A DNA stretch of 64,000 nt from contig JAIYCV010000041.1 of assembly GCA_027487845.1 (NCBI GenBank), forward strand, positions 1-64,000, in the 5' to 3' direction. The notes under the pieces were generated by a model, which worked only from the letters and a program-made list of their open reading frames with translations, had not been told where the DNA came from and did no database searches. Within the stretch, counting starts at the first letter, position 1. The number at the start of each line of letters is the position of its first letter. A program made the position numbers and the translations under genes. Below, in pieces: positions 18,163-27,287 of the stretch. This DNA comes from Flammeovirgaceae bacterium (GTDB lineage: Bacteria; Bacteroidota; Bacteroidia; Cytophagales; Cyclobacteriaceae).

Positions 18163-20667
18163 TCAAAGCGGGTCTACATCGAATACAACCTTTGAATTTC
18201 TAAATTCTTTTTGTTGAGTCACATGATCAGCGAGCGAAGACAAAATTGTTTTGACCTCGCTCAATTTGCCTTGATCTCGGCTAATCTTCAACAACACGGT
18301 CAGTAAGAATTCGTTTTTTATTTTAGAAATGACGGGTTCTCCTGGGCCTTGAATTGTTATCGAAGTAAGTTTTGCTTTTGCATCGGCAACAAATTTTTCG
18401 GCTACTTCAGCGCACTTTTTTTTGTCTTTGTTTTTGATACTGACGTGAATGAGCCTTGCATACGGTGGAAAGAAATGTTCTTTTCGATCGGAGAGTTGCC
18501 ATTGAATAAATCCGTCCACATCATTGTGCGTGACATAATGAAATAGAGGATGTTGTGTATTTGAGGTTTGTATCACTACTCTTCCCTTCTTAGCGCGCCT
18601 TCCTGCACGGCCACTTACCTGTGTAATCAACTGAAAGGCCCTTTCATAAGAACGGAAGTCAGGAAAATGCATCATTCTGTCGGCATCAAAGACTCCCACC
18701 AGACTCACGTTGTTAAAGTCAAGACCTTTGGTAACCATTTGCGTGCCTACTAAAATGTCCGTAGTGCCGTGTTCAAATCCTTCAATAATGTTTTCATAAC
18801 CACCTTTGGTTCGCGTGGTGTCAAGGTCCATTCGCTGTACAGTAGTTTCTGGGAAATAGAGATTCAGTTCTTCTTCTAATTTTTCTGTGCCATAACCCAT
18901 TGTCCGCAACCGCTTTGATGAACAAGTTGGGCATTGCTTGGCCATTTCTTCGCGATAACCACAGTAATGGCATACCATCGAATTTCGATATTGATGATAG
19001 GTTAAACTAACGTCACAGTTGATGCATTTTGGTATCCATCCACAGTCTTCACACTGAATCATGGGTGAATAGCCTCTGCGATTCTGAAAGATAATTACTT
19101 GTTCTTTTTTGTTGAGTGTACCACTTACTTCGCTGAGAAGCACAGAGGTAAAATCGCCTTTCATTCGCTTGAGTTTTTTTTCGAGTGCCACATCTGCAAA
19201 AACTATTTCAGGCAACTCGGCCTCACCGAATCGTTGGTTTAGCACAACTCGGCTATACTTTCCCTGTGTGGTTTGATAGTATGATTCTAGCGAAGGCGTT
19301 GCACTTCCTAACAAAACTTTTGCATGATGTTGTTGTGCCATTATCAAGGCCACATCGCGTGCATTGTAGCGGGGAGACGGATCGTATTGTTTATAGGAAC
19401 CGTCATGTTCCTCATCCACTATAATTAATCCGAGATTATCAAACGGAAGGAAGATGGAAGAACGAACGCCTACAACAAATTTGAATTTTCCGTTCAATAC
19501 ACCATTCCAAACCTCTACCCGTTCATTGTCGGAGAATTTGGAATGGTAAACCCCCATCGAAGCGCCAACTATTTTCGAGAGCCGCTGAACGATTTGGGTG
19601 GTGAGTGCAATTTCTGGCAGCAAGTAGAGCACTTGCGAGCCCGCGTCAAGTGCCTTTGTAATCAGGTCGATGTAGATTTCGGTTTTGCCACTTCCTGTCA
19701 CTCCTTGTAATAATGCAACTTTACCGTTATCGAAACTAGAAAGAATTTCATTTCTGGCTTTCGTCTGTGCCTCGCTTAATAAGATGGGGGTATAATTACC
19801 TAAATCACTGAATCCAAATCGGGGAATGGTCTGGTCAAATTCTTCGAACACGCCTTTCTTCACCAGCGTTTGGAGGGAGGAATCTGAAATGTCTTCTTTC
19901 AAAAGATCTGATTTTTTAATTCCTTTTTTATTGATTGAGATGTTGTTAAATACTGGAATGTATTGGAGATACTTCAACACGACCGCTTCTTGCTTTGGCT
20001 TGGCACTGATCGTTTCGAAAAGCTTCTCCAGTTCTTTTTTGTCGTTATACAGCGAGGACAATCTCACCCTTCGTTCTGTCTTTGGGTGGAATTTTTCTTT
20101 TACTTGTTCTATTAATATGATCGCGCCTTTTGCATGTAGCGATTTTAATAACGAGTAGATTGTTTTTGCGCTGAGTAATTTCGTGACATCCGAATAGGTA
20201 AGGGATTCAATTTGTTTTAGCCTACTTAAAACCAGTTCTTCTTTTTCTGAAAAATCAAACTCAGTTTCATCCCTATTGAATAACGGATTAATTTGAACAA
20301 TCGATTCACTGGAAAGTTTTAGTCCCGAAGGTAAAGCCGCATTCAGCACTTCGCCCAGTGTGCACATGTAGTAATCAGCGATCCATTGATATAGCAGCAA
20401 CTGTTGGGGATAAATGATTTCATGTTCATCAAGCAACTCCAAAATGTATTTGGCCTCAAACTCTTGTGGAGGTTGCTGATGAATGCTGGTAATGATTCCC
20501 GTAAGGATTTTCTTGGCGCCAAACTGAACAATGGCGCGCTGACCGATTTTGATCTGCTCGTTAAGCAAAAGCGGCACTCGGTAGGTAAAGGTTCGGCCTA
20601 CCGGAACAGGCAATACCAGCTCGGCAAACAGGGTGTTAGATTCAGCAAAGGAGAGTTGGTCAGCCAA
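18163..20667 (-). CDS. priA: Primosomal replication protein N' (helicase PriA)
   Basis: 834 residues. PriA restarts stalled replication forks. The N-terminal DNA-binding domain begins FAELVLPVPVGRTFTYRVP. The helicase core has Walker A GVTGSGKTEIY near 324, DEEHD near 418 and GSATPSLES. A zinc-binding insertion spans about 539-588 (CEDCGWIPKCINC, CHYCGYREEMAKQCPTC), and VSGRAGRRAKKG is helicase motif VI. Length and order are normal. Confidence 0.97.
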   Translation of the reverse strand: MADQLSFAESNTLFAELVLPVPVGRTFTYRVPLLLNEQIKIGQRAIVQFGAKKILTGIITSIHQQPPQEFEAKYILELLDEHEIIYPQQLLLYQWIADYYMCTLGEVLNAALPSGLKLSSESIVQINPLFNRDETEFDFSEKEELVLSRLKQIESLTYSDVTKLLSAKTIYSLLKSLHAKGAIILIEQVKEKFHPKTERRVRLSSLYNDKKELEKLFETISAKPKQEAVVLKYLQYIPVFNNISINKKGIKKSDLLKEDISDSSLQTLVKKGVFEEFDQTIPRFGFSDLGNYTPILLSEAQTKARNEILSSFDNGKVALLQGVTGSGKTEIYIDLITKALDAGSQVLYLLPEIALTTQIVQRLSKIVGASMGVYHSKFSDNERVEVWNGVLNGKFKFVVGVRSSIFLPFDNLGLIIVDEEHDGSYKQYDPSPRYNARDVALIMAQQHHAKVLLGSATPSLESYYQTTQGKYSRVVLNQRFGEAELPEIVFADVALEKKLKRMKGDFTSVLLSEVSGTLNKKEQVIIFQNRRGYSPMIQCEDCGWIPKCINCDVSLTYHQYRNSMVCHYCGYREEMAKQCPTCSSKRLRTMGYGTEKLEEELNLYFPETTVQRMDLDTTRTKGGYENIIEGFEHGTTDILVGTQMVTKGLDFNNVSLVGVFDADRMMHFPDFRSYERAFQLITQVSGRAGRRAKKGRVVIQTSNTQHPLFHYVTHNDVDGFIQWQLSDRKEHFFPPYARLIHVSIKNKDKKKCAEVAEKFVADAKAKLTSITIQGPGEPVISKIKNEFLLTVLLKISRDQGKLSEVKTILSSLADHVTQQKEFRNSKVVFDVDPL

Positions 20668-20796
20668 TTTCTACTTTTTATTGGAAGGTAAAGTTAATGG
20701 TTATTGGCGATCTCTTTAGGGTTTATTATCCATCATCTAGAACTAACGCATTGACAATTTTGCAATTTTAGAATACCAGGATAAGTACTACTTTTA

Positions 20797-20937
20797 AAAC
20801 CGATAAATAAAGCAAAATCGGTAGAGTAACAAAAAAAGTCTAATTTTTTTGAAAGCGGTGGGTGGAAGAATAAAAACCGATAGATGATGTTGTAAATCCG
20901 ATTGGTTGCGAGGTGGAACCGATCGGTAAAAGAATAG
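20797..20937. repeat. ACCGAT repeat region beside the toxin-antitoxin pair
   Basis: The 281-bp gap 20668-20948 has no gene. ACCGAT or its complement recurs at 20799, 20817, 20876 and 20918, the last as a perfect palindrome ACCGATCGGT. Two segments starting AAAACCGATA and ending near GAATA look like a diverged tandem duplication of roughly 70-75 bp. Confidence 0.55.
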
Positions 20938-20948
20938 AACTGACCCTG

Positions 20949-21269
20949 TCACTTGATCTCCGTTGCTCCCGGTTTTAACGCAGTCTTTAAAACGTCCTTT
21001 ACTTGTTGAACGCACCCCTTAAGTGTAGCATAGCTATTATCAGGAGCATTTAATACTATAACTGCAATTGTATATTTTGTGAAATTTTGTTGATACTGCA
21101 AATTTTTGTCGAAGGTCAACAAGGCATCGAAATTGTTCTCGACTAACAGCGCTAGTAATTTGCCATTTGAAATACCGGTCCAGCCTTTGTCAGCCGCAGT
21201 GTAAATTTCGTATTCATTAAGGTCTAGTTTCAGCCTTTTGGGAAGGTTCTCGTCAAGCAGCAGTCTCAT
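20949..21269 (-). CDS. DUF5615 PIN-like protein (candidate toxin)
   Basis: 106 residues. It starts MRLLLDENLPKRL, the acidic opening of the DUF5615 PIN-like fold, with further acidic residues in AADKGWTG and LLTFDKN. PIN proteins are often metal-dependent RNases. It overlaps the DUF433 gene by 17 bp, the usual order antitoxin-like then PIN-like. Activity is inferred from the pairing. Confidence 0.82.
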   Translation of the reverse strand: MRLLLDENLPKRLKLDLNEYEIYTAADKGWTGISNGKLLALLVENNFDALLTFDKNLQYQQNFTKYTIAVIVLNAPDNSYATLKGCVQQVKDVLKTALKPGATEIK

Positions 21270-21495
21270 AGATTTGCTCTATGTTTTTTGAAGTCATAAT
21301 TTTGCCTGCAATTTCAATAACCGCTATTGCTTGTTCTTTTTTTACTGTAGGGAAGTCTTCGAGAAATTCGCCCACCGGTATCCCTTTTTCCAAATGGTCA
21401 AAAAGCGTCTGGATAGGGACCCTGGTTCCCTTAAATACTGGATTTCCTGATAAGATTTCCGAATCAATATTTATGTAGTCTTTCACTCGATACAT
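21253..21495 (-). CDS. DUF433 protein (candidate antitoxin)
   Basis: 80 residues. The motif GNPVFKGTRVPIQTLFDHLEKG is the DUF433 hallmark, a small helix-turn-helix-type domain found next to PIN-like toxins. It precedes and overlaps the DUF5615 gene. The pair is flanked on both sides by unrelated repeat regions, which fits a mobile or frequently gained module. Confidence 0.82.
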   Translation of the reverse strand: MYRVKDYINIDSEILSGNPVFKGTRVPIQTLFDHLEKGIPVGEFLEDFPTVKKEQAIAVIEIAGKIMTSKNIEQIYETAA

Positions 21496-21539
21496 AGATC
21501 AAATATACAAACTTTATGTAAGCTAACACACTACTTCCC

Positions 21540-21709
21540 GCTGTATGGGATTTGCAATCCCGAACCCAGAGACAAAGGATTTACAATCCAGTTTCATTCA
21601 ATCGACCACAAGACTTATCACTCCTGCTGTTTGGAATTTGTAATGCCTAAACCAAATAGAAAAGATTTACAATCCTGTTTTATCCAACAGCAAGAAAGGA
21701 CTTATCACT
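21540..21709. repeat. Tandem 83-84 bp repeat with GGATT-TRC-AATCC dyads
   Basis: Copy 1 (21540-21622) and copy 2 (21626-21709) both run from GCTGT(a/t)TGG to CTTATCACT. Each holds two dyads of the type GGGATTTGCAATCCC / GGATTTACAATCC. The repeat ends directly at a candidate promoter for the next gene. No coding potential. Confidence 0.75.
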
Positions 21710-21717
21710 TACCTTTG
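21710..21717 (+). promoter_or_regulatory. Candidate -7 element of the AlkB-like gene
   Basis: TACCTTTG, a full match to TAnnTTTG, 21 bp before the ATG and one base past the end of the 84-bp repeat. No TTG at the expected upstream distance. Confidence 0.4.
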
Positions 21718-21737
21718 TCTTTCAAAATTTTTAAATT

Positions 21738-22349
21738 GTGATGTTGGATTTGTTTAGTGATGGCGAAGTGGTGAATAACTTGTTGCCTCAAGATGGAGTG
21801 GTTCATTATTTTGGCAAGGTGGTTAGCCAAACAAAAGCTATTTATTATCTGGATGGGTTGCTAAACGGAATTGAGTGGCGAAATGATGAAGCCGTTGTGT
21901 TTGGCAAGTTGATAGTTACCAAGCGTAAGGTAGCCTGGTATGGCGATCGCGCATTTAGCTATACGTATTCTAGCGTAACCAAGTATGCGCTCCCGTGGAC
22001 GGCAATGTTGCTGGAGCTAAAACAACTAGCGCAAGAGAAAACCGGGGAAACCTATAACTCGTGCTTGCTCAATTTATATCACAGCGGTGAAGAGGGCATG
22101 GCCTGGCACAGCGATGGCGAGAAAGACCTAAAAAAAAATGGATCCATTGCCTCGTTTAGTTTTGGGGCCGAGCGTAAATTTTCATTTAAGCATAAAGAAA
22201 CAAAGAAGGTTGTATCAGTCAGTTTAGAAAACGGCAGTCTTTTAGAGATGAAAGGCACCACGCAAACACATTGGCTGCATCGGTTACCGCCTACAAAACT
22301 CGTACATAAACCAAGAGTTAATCTTACATTTCGAACGATAGTAACTTGA
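21738..22349 (+). CDS. AlkB-like 2-oxoglutarate/Fe(II) oxygenase
   Basis: 203 residues, of the short AlkB/ALKBH2-3-like type. Iron ligands are His and Asp in MAWHSDGE and the later His in QTHWLHRLPP. The 2-oxoglutarate-binding Arg pair is in RVNLTFR. LNLYHSGEEGMAWHSD and SIASFSFGAERKFSFKH are characteristic. It should oxidatively demethylate alkylated bases. It stands alone, convergent with a DUF1080 lipoprotein gene 20 bp away. Confidence 0.92.
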   Translation: MMLDLFSDGEVVNNLLPQDGVVHYFGKVVSQTKAIYYLDGLLNGIEWRNDEAVVFGKLIVTKRKVAWYGDRAFSYTYSSVTKYALPWTAMLLELKQLAQEKTGETYNSCLLNLYHSGEEGMAWHSDGEKDLKKNGSIASFSFGAERKFSFKHKETKKVVSVSLENGSLLEMKGTTQTHWLHRLPPTKLVHKPRVNLTFRTIVT

Positions 22350-22369
22350 CGTTTGATATACTCGGAGTT

Positions 22370-23164
22370 TCAATCCTTTCTTAAATTCCTCAACTCTACT
22401 TTTCTAAAATCAACTGGCTGGCCTTCACTCTGCAGAGCAATATAACCTGAGGTTAGCGGTTTGCCCGGCTTCCAAACAGTGCTGTCAAATCGATTGGCAA
22501 CACCGCCACCCATGGTAGGCTTGCTGTAACGAAGCACCGTGTCTCCATTAATGATGTGGGTAATCAAAGAATCACCCAGCACAATCAATTCTGCTTTTAC
22601 CCATTGATCGCCATCATAGGTTTTCGAAGTGGAATTCAAACAGTGTCCATTGTATTTAGTTCCGTTAAACACAATGTCGGTGCCGGGGGAACACATGTTG
22701 CCAGTCGGCCTCGGTTTGCCGTCACCAAGTCCGCCCAGAAACTGCATCTCTACAGAGATTGGCCAATCTTGTTCTTTGGGCATGGTGCGCGGATCTTGTG
22801 AATGAAACATCACTCCACTGTTTCTCAGCGTATAATCGGGTGCGCCTTTTTGAAGCTCGCCAACAAATCGATATTCTAATCTAAGATGAAAATAGGAGTA
22901 GGGTTGATTGAAATAGAGATGTGCAAATTGATCGTTGAAATCGCCATACTGATCGTATAGCACTTGGATGATGCTATCTTCCACGCGGAAGGTGTTGCCG
23001 AAATTTACACCCACTTCATGGTGATGGATTTTTACGGTCCAACCGTCCAGGTCCTTTCCGTTAAATAGAGGAACAAATTCATTTTCTGAACCATTGCCTG
23101 GTTTCTCGCCACAAGAAATTAGAAGCAGGAAGAGGAAAGCTGATGTTTTTGATAATGCATTCAT
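22370..23164 (-). CDS. DUF1080 lipoprotein (3-keto-disaccharide hydrolase-like)
   Basis: 264 residues. A lipoprotein signal (AFLFLLLISCGEK) places it on a membrane. The DUF1080 domain covers the rest: FVPLFNGKDLDGWTVK, NSGVMFHSQDP, EMQFLGG and SGYIALQSEGQPVDFRKVELRNL. Some family members cleave 3-keto-glycosides; others are only sugar-binding, so the substrate is open. Confidence 0.88.
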   Translation of the reverse strand: MNALSKTSAFLFLLLISCGEKPGNGSENEFVPLFNGKDLDGWTVKIHHHEVGVNFGNTFRVEDSIIQVLYDQYGDFNDQFAHLYFNQPYSYFHLRLEYRFVGELQKGAPDYTLRNSGVMFHSQDPRTMPKEQDWPISVEMQFLGGLGDGKPRPTGNMCSPGTDIVFNGTKYNGHCLNSTSKTYDGDQWVKAELIVLGDSLITHIINGDTVLRYSKPTMGGGVANRFDSTVWKPGKPLTSGYIALQSEGQPVDFRKVELRNLRKD

Positions 23165-23280
23165 GGGCGCTCGGGTTGTTTTAGGTGAAAGTCAACTCCT
23201 AATTTACCCATTGAATCTGTTTTTACAATCATCGTAAATCAGGCTGGTATCTTTTGCGATAAAAAAACCACCTAAACGCT

Positions 23281-23288
23281 TAAATTTG
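23281..23288 (+). promoter_or_regulatory. Candidate -7 element of cca
   Basis: TAAATTTG, 28 bp before the ATG. The nearest TTG upstream is 24 bp away, longer than usual, so confidence is low. Confidence 0.35.
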
Positions 23289-23316
23289 CAGCCTTGATTT
23301 CTAAAAACCCTCGTTG

Positions 23317-24729
23317 ATGAACTTTTCAGCCGAACTGAACCAGAATTCGATCTTCAAAACAGTTTCGGAAGTTGCCGATGCGCTTCATTTCGAGGTTTTT
23401 GTAGTAGGTGGTTTTGTACGTGACCTGATTCTGGCCCGGCCTTGTAAGGATATTGATTTTGTGTGTTTAGGCAGCGGCATTGACTTGGCTACCGGGGTGG
23501 CAAGCAAATTGGGTAATCCACAAGTGACAATTTTTAAAAACTTTGGCACTGCCATGATCAAGGAAAGCGATTACGAGCTTGAATTTGTGGGTGCCCGTAA
23601 AGAGTCTTACCGACTTGAATCACGCAAACCGATTGTGGAGGATGGCACACTGCAAGAAGATCAAGACAGGCGGGATTTCACCATAAATGCCATGGCTATC
23701 AGCTTGAATGCTAGTAGCTATGGAAGGTTGGTCGATCCGTTTCAGGGCGTAGAGCATCTCAAGGCTAAGATGATCAAGACTCCGTTAGATCCTACGATCA
23801 CTTTTTCGGATGATCCGCTGCGAATGATGCGTGCCATCCGGTTTGCTGCGCAATTAAATTTCGATATCGATCCCGATACCTTTGATGCAATCATCAAAAA
23901 TACCCAGCGGTTGAAGATCGTTTCCATGGAACGAATTATCACAGAGCTCAACAAGATCATTATGACGCCAAAACCGTCTTACGGATTTAAGCTCTTGTTT
24001 CATAGCGGCTTGCTGAAGGAGTTTTTTCCTGAAATGGTGGCTCTTCACGGTGTCGATTCAGTTGGCAACAACGCCCATAAAGACAATTTCTTTCATACCC
24101 TTCAAGTGCTTGATAACGTGTGCAAGGTCTCTGACGACCTGTGGCTTCGCTGGGCTGCCATAATGCATGACATTGCTAAACCGTTGACTAAGCGCTACGA
24201 AGAAGGCCATGGGTTTACCTTCCACGGCCATGAAGATAAAGGTGGCCGAATGGTGCCGGGACTGTTCAGAAGATTGAAGCTTCCGCTGGATGATCGCATG
24301 CTGTTCGTTCAGAAGCTCGTTCGCTTGCATTTGAGGCCGATCTCCTTGGTAAAGGATGTAAGCGACTCCGCCATTCGCAGATTGCTTTTTGAGGCTGGAG
24401 ATGATATCTATGAATTAATGAAGCTTTGTAGAGCCGATATCACCTCAAAGAATACCGAAAAAGTATCCAGGTTCTTGACCAATTTCGATAAAGTGGAGCA
24501 GAAGATGAAAGAAGTGGAGGCCAAGGATAATGTGCGTAATTTTCAACCGCCCGTAACCGGGGATGAGATCATTACGCTTTTCAATGTTCCTCCTGGTAGA
24601 ATTATAGGCGAAATAAAGGAGCAAATCAAAGAAGCAATCCTGGATGGAAAAATTCGCAACGATAGGGAAGAAGCATACCAATTAATGTTAGATATTGCAG
24701 CCGAAAAAGGACTGGAAAGGAAAATTTGA
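23317..24729 (+). CDS. cca: CCA tRNA nucleotidyltransferase, HD type
   Basis: 470 residues from the ATG at 23317; the track's TTG one codon earlier is unnecessary. The head domain has VVGGFVRDLIL and the catalytic DIDFVC, then RRDFTINAMAI and the RNA-binding DDPLRMMRAIRFAAQL. A C-terminal HD domain has AAIMHDIAKP and HGHEDKGG. It adds or repairs the 3' CCA of tRNAs; the poly(A) polymerase relative is the alternative. Its stop overlaps the spurious TTG start given for the next ORF. Confidence 0.93.
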   Translation: MNFSAELNQNSIFKTVSEVADALHFEVFVVGGFVRDLILARPCKDIDFVCLGSGIDLATGVASKLGNPQVTIFKNFGTAMIKESDYELEFVGARKESYRLESRKPIVEDGTLQEDQDRRDFTINAMAISLNASSYGRLVDPFQGVEHLKAKMIKTPLDPTITFSDDPLRMMRAIRFAAQLNFDIDPDTFDAIIKNTQRLKIVSMERIITELNKIIMTPKPSYGFKLLFHSGLLKEFFPEMVALHGVDSVGNNAHKDNFFHTLQVLDNVCKVSDDLWLRWAAIMHDIAKPLTKRYEEGHGFTFHGHEDKGGRMVPGLFRRLKLPLDDRMLFVQKLVRLHLRPISLVKDVSDSAIRRLLFEAGDDIYELMKLCRADITSKNTEKVSRFLTNFDKVEQKMKEVEAKDNVRNFQPPVTGDEIITLFNVPPGRIIGEIKEQIKEAILDGKIRNDREEAYQLMLDIAAEKGLERKI

Positions 24730-24743
24730 AAAAAATAGTCAAT

Positions 24744-25505
24744 ATGAAGAAATTAATAACGTTGGTTTTTATAGTTGCTGCCTTCGCGGTAAGTGCCCAA
24801 AAGAAAAAGGCGAAAGAGCAAAAACCTGCCGAGCCGGCAGTAGAGCAAAAAGTAGCCCCAGCAGTGGATACCGTAAAGAAGCAGCAGGCACCGCAAGCGA
24901 ATCCGTTGGTAGAGCATTTTATCAGAAAATATCAATTGGCCACCCGCTGGGGCGATGAATCGGAAGCGAGAGATGCCATCTACGATTTGATAGCCGAAAA
25001 TGCGGTGAATGATTCGATCATATATAATTTGGCGCTTTCCTATTTTGACTCTCGGCAGTATGCTCCTGCTCTGTTGGTAACCCGCGATTTACTTTCTCAG
25101 AACCCGAAAAGTATCAACCTATTGGAACTGCAAGGAGCCAGCTATGAGGGATTGGGGCTAAAAGAAAAGGCGCTCCCTAGCTATGAGGCCATTTACCTGC
25201 AAACCAGCAACGTAGGCGTTCTTTATAAAATGGCAGCCTTGCAGTTTGATACCAAAAAATATCCTGAAGCGATCACTAACTTAGACATCATTTTAACCAA
25301 ACCAGAGGCTCTTACTTTAAAAGCAACTTTCAACGATGCACTAGGCAAACCCAAAGACTACGTGTTAAAGGTAAGTGTACTCAATTTGAAAGGTCTGATC
25401 GTTCAAGAAACCGACAAAGTTGCGGCAAGAAAACTTTATACCGAGGCGTTGGCATTGGCACCTGACTTTGCCCCTGCAAAAGAGAATTTAGCGAAGCTGA
25501 AGTAA
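24744..25505 (+). CDS. Exported tetratricopeptide-repeat protein
   Basis: 253 residues from the ATG at 24744, chosen because it starts the signal peptide KLITLVFIVAAFAVSAQ cleanly; the track starts 6 codons earlier at a TTG. A Lys/Pro/Ala-rich linker follows, then TPR-like helices (YNLALSYFDSRQYAPALLVTRD, LLELQGASYEGLGLKEKALPSYE, LYTEALALAPDFAPAKENLAKL). Probably a periplasmic scaffold; no partner can be named. A strong hairpin lies 66 bp downstream. Confidence 0.8.
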   Translation: MKKLITLVFIVAAFAVSAQKKKAKEQKPAEPAVEQKVAPAVDTVKKQQAPQANPLVEHFIRKYQLATRWGDESEARDAIYDLIAENAVNDSIIYNLALSYFDSRQYAPALLVTRDLLSQNPKSINLLELQGASYEGLGLKEKALPSYEAIYLQTSNVGVLYKMAALQFDTKKYPEAITNLDIILTKPEALTLKATFNDALGKPKDYVLKVSVLNLKGLIVQETDKVAARKLYTEALALAPDFAPAKENLAKLK

Positions 25506-25570
25506 ATGTTGGTCGCCCGAAGAATTTTCTTCGGCATTGCGACTGACGATTACGGGTAGTTTATCTTTCA

Positions 25571-25610
25571 ACATTTTTTGCCGCTAAGTTTGAAAAGCGG
25601 CAAAAAATGT
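25571..25610. terminator. Perfect 15-bp stem-loop (bidirectional terminator)
   Basis: ACATTTTTTGCCGCT (25571-25585) and AGCGGCAAAAAATGT (25596-25610) are perfect inverted copies around a 10-nt loop. The A/T ends give U-rich tails in both directions. It separates the TPR gene from the sigma factor gene. Confidence 0.75.
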
Positions 25611-25680
25611 GTGCGTTTTATAAAAAGGTCAATGCAACCTTCTAATGTAGGCTGGGTCTTTATCGAAGAAGTACTATTCT

Positions 25681-26232
25681 TTGGAACACGTTGGCGTAAA
25701 TCTCCATCAAGACATCATTGATCGCTGTAAAGCAGGCGACAGGCAAGCGCATTATAAGCTTTATCAGCTCTACAGCAAGAGCATGTTTAATATTTGCTAT
25801 CGCATCGTGAAAGACGAGCCTGCGGCTGAGGACGTGCTTCAGGACGCTTTTGTTAACGCGTTTAGAAATTTAAAAAATTACCGGGGAGACTCCGCCTTTG
25901 GTGCTTGGCTGAAACGCATTGTTGTAAATAAGGCAATCACCCATATTGGAAGGCGTAGGCTAGAACGAATTCCTGATGAAGAAGGATTTGACATTCAAGA
26001 AGAAGTGCAGATTGAATCGGCCTCATTTCCGTTTACGGTCGATCGTGTAAAAGAAGCGATTTTGAGTCTTCCAGACGGATATAGAACCGTGCTTTCTTTG
26101 TATCTTTTGGAGGGATACGATCACGAAGAAATAGGGCAGGTGCTGGAAATTTCGGAGTCTACATCCAAGTCGCAGTTTAGTCGCGCAAAAAAGAAACTGA
26201 TAGAAATTCTAAAAGAGCAAAAGTATGGATGA
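25681..26232 (+). CDS. ECF-type RNA polymerase sigma factor
   Basis: 183 residues with a TTG start; an in-frame stop at 25648-25650 and no ATG exclude a longer form. Region 2 is LYQLYSKSMFNICYRIVKDEPAAEDVLQDAFVNAFRNL with -10 recognition in the following helix (FGAWLKRIVVNKAI). Region 4 is LSLPDGYRTVLSLYLLEGYDHEEIGQVLEISESTSKSQFSRAKKKL. It would direct RNA polymerase to a stress- or envelope-type regulon. It overlaps the next gene, a likely anti-sigma factor, by 8 bp. Confidence 0.93.
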   Translation: MEHVGVNLHQDIIDRCKAGDRQAHYKLYQLYSKSMFNICYRIVKDEPAAEDVLQDAFVNAFRNLKNYRGDSAFGAWLKRIVVNKAITHIGRRRLERIPDEEGFDIQEEVQIESASFPFTVDRVKEAILSLPDGYRTVLSLYLLEGYDHEEIGQVLEISESTSKSQFSRAKKKLIEILKEQKYG

Positions 26233-26737
26233 CTCATTAAGTGAATTTGTAAAAAAAAATAAAGACGGGTTTGATGATAAGGAGCCTTCCGCTCGCGTAT
26301 GGAAGGAGATCGAGAATAGACTCCCCCTAGCTAAACACGTTTCTATTTGGAATTCAGTAGCCGTTTGGCGAGCCGCTGCGTTGGCATTTCTCTGTTTATC
26401 CCTGTACACTTTTTTTACAAGGCCGAGTGGTAGACCCAATATGAATGCTTACCAGTCAGCCGATTTCACAGACTTAGAAACATTTTATAGTGGCCAAATT
26501 CAAGAAAAGGTAGAGTTTATAAATAGTTTTGAAACAGGCAACGAGAAAGATCAACTCGGCCAAGATTTCCAAAAACTGGATGCAATGTACCAGGTGTTGA
26601 GTGAGGAAATGAAAATAAGACCTTCTGAAAAAGTCAAAGATGCGATGGTATTAAATCTATTGATTCGTATCGACTTGTTGAACCAACAAATTAAAAAACT
26701 CGAAGACAAAAGAAAGCCGAGGAATATGGCCAGCTAG
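26225..26737 (+). CDS. Probable anti-sigma factor with one membrane segment
   Basis: 170 residues. A cytoplasmic part (1-43) is followed by one membrane helix (VAVWRAAALAFLCLSLYTFF, about 46-65) and a helical, charged periplasmic part. There is no zinc anti-sigma HxxxCxxC motif. The role is inferred from the one-TM layout and the 8-bp overlap with the ECF sigma gene. Confidence 0.7.
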   Translation: MDDSLSEFVKKNKDGFDDKEPSARVWKEIENRLPLAKHVSIWNSVAVWRAAALAFLCLSLYTFFTRPSGRPNMNAYQSADFTDLETFYSGQIQEKVEFINSFETGNEKDQLGQDFQKLDAMYQVLSEEMKIRPSEKVKDAMVLNLLIRIDLLNQQIKKLEDKRKPRNMAS

Positions 26738-26761
26738 ATTTCACATAAAGGGTAACCTTGC

Positions 26762-26769
26762 TATCTTTG
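26762..26769 (+). promoter_or_regulatory. Candidate promoter of clan AA protease gene
   Basis: TATCTTTG fits TAnnTTTG and lies 16 bp before the ATG. TTC at 26739-26741 is 20 bp upstream as a weak -33. Confidence 0.4.
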
Positions 26770-26785
26770 ATAAAACAACAAGAAA

Positions 26786-27205
26786 ATGGGTTTAGTATAT
26801 GCACCGATAACACTGATTAATGGGGAAGATTTAATTCTCGCCAAAAGGCACATTATTGGTGAAGATGAGGTGAAGCAAATGACCATTAATATGTTGGCAG
26901 ATTCGGGAGCGTACATGTTGGCGATCAATGAGACAATCCAAGAGCAGCTTCAATTTCCAGTAATTGAAACCAGAAAAGCCCAAATGGCTAACGGTTCTGT
27001 AGAGGAGTATGATGTTGTTGGTCCGGTGGAAGTCCGATTTAAAAATAGGCAATGCACTTGCCGCGCCATGGTGTTGCCGGGAGATAATGAACCTTTACTC
27101 GGAGCTATTCCAATGGAGGATATGGACATTTTAATCCATCCGCTAAAGCAAGAGCTGATCGTAAATCCCGAACATCCTTACTTTGCTCAAATGAAAATGA
27201 AGTAA
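26786..27205 (+). CDS. Clan AA retropepsin-like aspartic protease
   Basis: 139 residues, one domain. The catalytic motif is ADSGAYMLAI (Asp-Ser-Gly), and the partner hydrophobic-Gly segment is EPLLGAIPMEDMDILI. The small bacterial retropepsin-like family works as a dimer and is cytoplasmic here, since no signal peptide is seen. Substrate unknown. Confidence 0.8.
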   Translation: MGLVYAPITLINGEDLILAKRHIIGEDEVKQMTINMLADSGAYMLAINETIQEQLQFPVIETRKAQMANGSVEEYDVVGPVEVRFKNRQCTCRAMVLPGDNEPLLGAIPMEDMDILIHPLKQELIVNPEHPYFAQMKMK

Positions 27206-27287
27206 AAGGTCGGTTAGGTATGGAAAGCAAGACTTATACTTTTGATGCACTGAAAATATTTAGCGTGTTAAAGAAAGCCAGGATACA

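Noticed and set aside
27237-27244. TACTTTTG promoter-like site on the + strand
   Set aside because: It points antisense into the ftsE-like gene, has no TTG at the right distance and no gene downstream.
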